This document shows, piece by piece, positions 62,007 through 64,000 of a stretch of 64,000 nucleotides of DNA. A model generated the notes under the pieces. It saw only the letters and a list, made by a program, of their open reading frames with translations. It searched no databases and was not told where the DNA came from. Numbering within the stretch: the stretch's first letter is position 1; each line of letters starts with the position of its first letter. Source of the DNA: Terribacillus sp. DMT04 (GTDB lineage Bacteria > Bacillota > Bacilli > Bacillales > Amphibacillaceae); contig NZ_CP077639.1 of NCBI RefSeq assembly GCF_019056395.1, forward strand, positions 1,800,001 through 1,864,000, written 5' to 3'. The position numbers and the translations under genes were made by a program.

Positions 62007-62018
62007 TGTTTTTCCTCC

Positions 62019-63011
62019 TTAATCGGCATACACATGAAGCAATGCGGATTCCGGTTCCGGGTCGTCAGCATGCTCAGCATAGTCTGTTGCTTCATCTACG
62101 ATTTGCTTGATTTCTTCTTCTAATTTCTGTTCTGCTTCTTCTGTCAGCACACCTGCTTCGCGAAGATAAGCAGCAAATGTCAGCACGCCGTCTTTTTTGC
62201 GCGCTTCTTCAACTTCCTGTTTTTCTCGGTATGTCATATCATCATCATCACTGGAATGTGGCGTTAAGCGGTAAGACACAGTTTCAATTAGTGTCGGACC
62301 TTCTCCGTTCAGCGCACGCTCCCGTGCATCTTTTACCGTTTGGAATACAGCCAGCGGGTCATTACCGTCAACTGTGAAGCCAGGCATTCCATAGCCCTGC
62401 GCTCGGTCAGATACATTGACGCAGCCAAGCTGTTTTTCCTGCGGTACGCTGATGGCATATTTATTGTTTTGTACCATTGTTATTACTGGCAGTTTATGAA
62501 CGCCAGCAAAGTTCAAGCCTTCATGAAAATCACCTTGGTTAGAAGAACCTTCTCCAAGCGTTACAAAGCTGACAAGCTGCTTTTTCTCCATTTTAGCAGC
62601 GAGCGCGAAGCCGACTGCATGCGGCACTTGTGTGGTTACAGGCGAAGAGCCCGTAACAATACGGGAAGACTTTTTGCCAAAGTGTCCCGGCATTTGTCTT
62701 GCGCCAGAGTTTGGATCCTCCGCTTTAGCAAATGCAGACAGCATTAAATCCTTCGCTGTCATCCCGAATGGAAGCACCATGCCTAAATCACGATAATACG
62801 GCAGCAAATAATCAATGTCCTTATCCAATGCCATCGCAGCGCCAACTTGGGATGCCTCTTGCCCTTGACAAGAAACTACAAACGGAATCTTACCAGCGCG
62901 GTTCAATAACCACATCCGTTCATCAACTCTTCTAGCCAAAAGCATCCACCTGTACATTTCTGTTACTTTTTCATCTGATATTCCAAGAGAAGCATGTCTT
63001 GATTCTGACAT
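62019..63011 (-). CDS. bkdAA: Branched-chain 2-oxoacid dehydrogenase E1 alpha
   Basis: This is the alpha subunit carrying the thiamine-diphosphate site. The 330-residue protein has the TPP-binding region TLGEGSSNQGDFHEGLNFAGVHKLPVITMVQNNKYAIS (GDG-type motif altered to GEG). RLTPHSSDDDDMTYR is the conserved phosphorylation-loop-like segment. The start at 63011 follows GGGGGAGCG; an upstream ATG at 63062 overlaps the lpdV end and is rejected. Confidence 0.95.
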   Translation of the reverse strand: MSESRHASLGISDEKVTEMYRWMLLARRVDERMWLLNRAGKIPFVVSCQGQEASQVGAAMALDKDIDYLLPYYRDLGMVLPFGMTAKDLMLSAFAKAEDPNSGARQMPGHFGKKSSRIVTGSSPVTTQVPHAVGFALAAKMEKKQLVSFVTLGEGSSNQGDFHEGLNFAGVHKLPVITMVQNNKYAISVPQEKQLGCVNVSDRAQGYGMPGFTVDGNDPLAVFQTVKDARERALNGEGPTLIETVSYRLTPHSSDDDDMTYREKQEVEEARKKDGVLTFAAYLREAGVLTEEAEQKLEEEIKQIVDEATDYAEHADDPEPESALLHVYAD

Positions 63012-63036
63012 CGCCGCTCCCCCTTTCTTTATTGTC

Positions 63037-64000
63037 TCACCCATGTATTTGCTCTCCATCAACCGCTAAAGCAGCTTCCCCGATAATTTCCGATAATGTC
63101 GGATGCGGGTGAATGGATTGTCCAATTTCCCACGGTGTTGCGTCCAGCAGTTTCGCAAGCGCTGCTTCAGAGATCATATCTGTCACATGCGGACCAATCA
63201 TATGAACACCTAGTAAATCATTTGTTTGTTCATCAGCAATTACTTTGACGAACCCTTCTGTTTCTCCGTAAACTAGCGCTTTACCAATTGCTTGGAAGCT
63301 CATTTTACCCGTCTTAACGGTGTAGCCTTCTGCCTTGGCTTGGGCTTCTGTCATTCCGACACTGGCTGTCTCCGGGTAGCTGTATACACAAGCAGGTACT
63401 GTGCTATAGTCCAGGGCTTCTGTTTTCACACCTGCAATATGCTCAACTGCCACAATTCCTTCCCGAGAAGCAACATGCGCCAGCTGCATGCCGCCGATCA
63501 CATCGCCAATTGCATAGATGTGGGATTCATTTGTTTGATAGTATGCATTGGTGGCAATATAACCTTGCTCGGTGAGCTGGATATCTGTATTTTTCAAGCC
63601 AATATCTGCTGCGTTAGCTGCACGCCCGACAGACAAGAGAATCTTTTCAGAAACAAATACTTGTTTGCCGCCATCCATGTGAGTTGTTACGGTTACTTGG
63701 CTGTCATCTGCAGCAGCGCTCTCTACTTTCACATTTGTATGGATGGTGATGCCGCGTTTTTTGAGCTGTTTTTCCATTTCCTTACTGATTTGTTCATCCT
63801 CAGTAGGAAGAATGCAATCTTGGTATTCAAGTACAGTCACTTTTGTACCAAGGTCATGGAGCATGGATGCCCACTCAATCCCAATTACCCCGCCGCCAAT
63901 AATTGTTATAGTTTCCGGCAGCTCTGTCAGCGCCAAAGCACCCTCCGAGCTTAAAATTCTGTTCTCATCAAATTCGATTCCCGGAAGTGAACGCGGAGTA
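63037..64000 (-). CDS. lpdV: Dihydrolipoamide dehydrogenase E3 (partial, N-terminus outside)
   Basis: This flavoenzyme subunit reoxidises the E2 lipoyl group with NAD+. Only the C-terminal 321 codons are present; the frame is open through base 64000. The visible part starts PRSLPGIEFDENRILSSEGA. It has the NAD-binding loop IGGGVIGIEWASML, YAIGDVIGGMQLAH near the FAD site and the dimerisation His-Glu motif HPHPTLSEIIGEAA. The redox-active cysteine pair and FAD N-terminus lie past the window. A TTG at 63936 is not a real start. It begins the visible lpdV-bkdAA-bkdAB-bkdB series. Confidence 0.95.
   Translation of the reverse strand, partial: TPRSLPGIEFDENRILSSEGALALTELPETITIIGGGVIGIEWASMLHDLGTKVTVLEYQDCILPTEDEQISKEMEKQLKKRGITIHTNVKVESAAADDSQVTVTTHMDGGKQVFVSEKILLSVGRAANAADIGLKNTDIQLTEQGYIATNAYYQTNESHIYAIGDVIGGMQLAHVASREGIVAVEHIAGVKTEALDYSTVPACVYSYPETASVGMTEAQAKAEGYTVKTGKMSFQAIGKALVYGETEGFVKVIADEQTNDLLGVHMIGPHVTDMISEAALAKLLDATPWEIGQSIHPHPTLSEIIGEAALAVDGEQIHG

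Noticed and set aside
1-64000. CRISPR arrays, tRNA/rRNA genes, insertion sequences or prophage
   Set aside because: I found no spaced direct repeats of CRISPR type, no cloverleaf or rRNA motifs, and no transposase or phage genes.

Overview
The window is core chromosome of an endospore-forming member of the Bacillaceae. Three observations support this. It carries complete sporulation loci: spoIIA-sigF, a seven-gene spoVA operon, sleB-ypeB, spmAB-dacB, dacF and spoIIM. It carries bacillithiol-linked genes: a YpdA/Bdr-type reductase and the bacilliredoxin BrxB. The gene order also closely follows what I remember of the gpsA-to-bkd segment of Bacillus subtilis. Base composition looks moderately AT-rich. 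I cannot fix the genus; a halotolerant genus such as Terribacillus is only a guess. Nearly all genes lie on the minus strand. I see no tRNA, rRNA, CRISPR array, insertion sequence or prophage.

Layout from low to high coordinate. 1-9640: start of a SpoVIF-like gene, gpsA, der, yphA, an S1-domain protein, plsC, cmk, the PilZ protein YpfA, ypeB-sleB and prsW. 9741-17251: ansA and the Bdr reductase gene, glutamate dehydrogenase, mecB, a short membrane protein, recS, ypbB, and ferredoxin (plus strand). 17266-18432: a cobalamin-riboswitch operon encoding a DUF4430 lipoprotein and an ECF S component. 18458-29546: resABCDE, rluB, spmA-spmB-dacB, sodF and scpA-scpB. 29681-32299: a 26-residue YjcZ-type protein behind a sigma-K-like promoter, ribT with a 32-residue membrane microprotein upstream, ppiB and lysA. 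32463-40301: spoVA, sigF, spoIIAB, spoIIAA and dacF, with sigma-G and sigma-H promoter matches. 40410-46877: pdp, punA, deoB, xerD, yqzK, fur with a perfect PerR box, spoIIM and nudF. 47030-53601: an aldo/keto reductase, yqkB, an SDR, a RocB-type peptidase, a glycerophosphodiesterase, namA and rnz. 53708-54764: an AT-rich inserted segment with a PadR-DUF2812 pair and a possible gene remnant. 54965-64000: dinB with a LexA-type operator, an M20 peptidase, a Prli42-like miniprotein, an L,D-transpeptidase, yqjA, brxB and the branched-chain 2-oxoacid dehydrogenase genes ending in a truncated lpdV.

Several gene sets work together. SpoIIAA, SpoIIAB and sigma-F form the forespore switch. The spoVA channel, SleB/YpeB and DacB/DacF/SpmAB act in spore maturation and germination. 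The Res proteins handle cytochrome c biogenesis and redox signalling. Bdr and BrxB belong to one bacillithiol-dependent disulfide pathway. Pdp, PunA and DeoB salvage nucleosides into pentose phosphate. The most distinctive parts are the cobalamin-regulated lipoprotein/S-component pair, the PadR-DUF2812 insertion, the microproteins, and several terminator hairpins built into the 3' ends of coding sequences. I found no clearly new multi-gene system; most of the window is conserved core genome.
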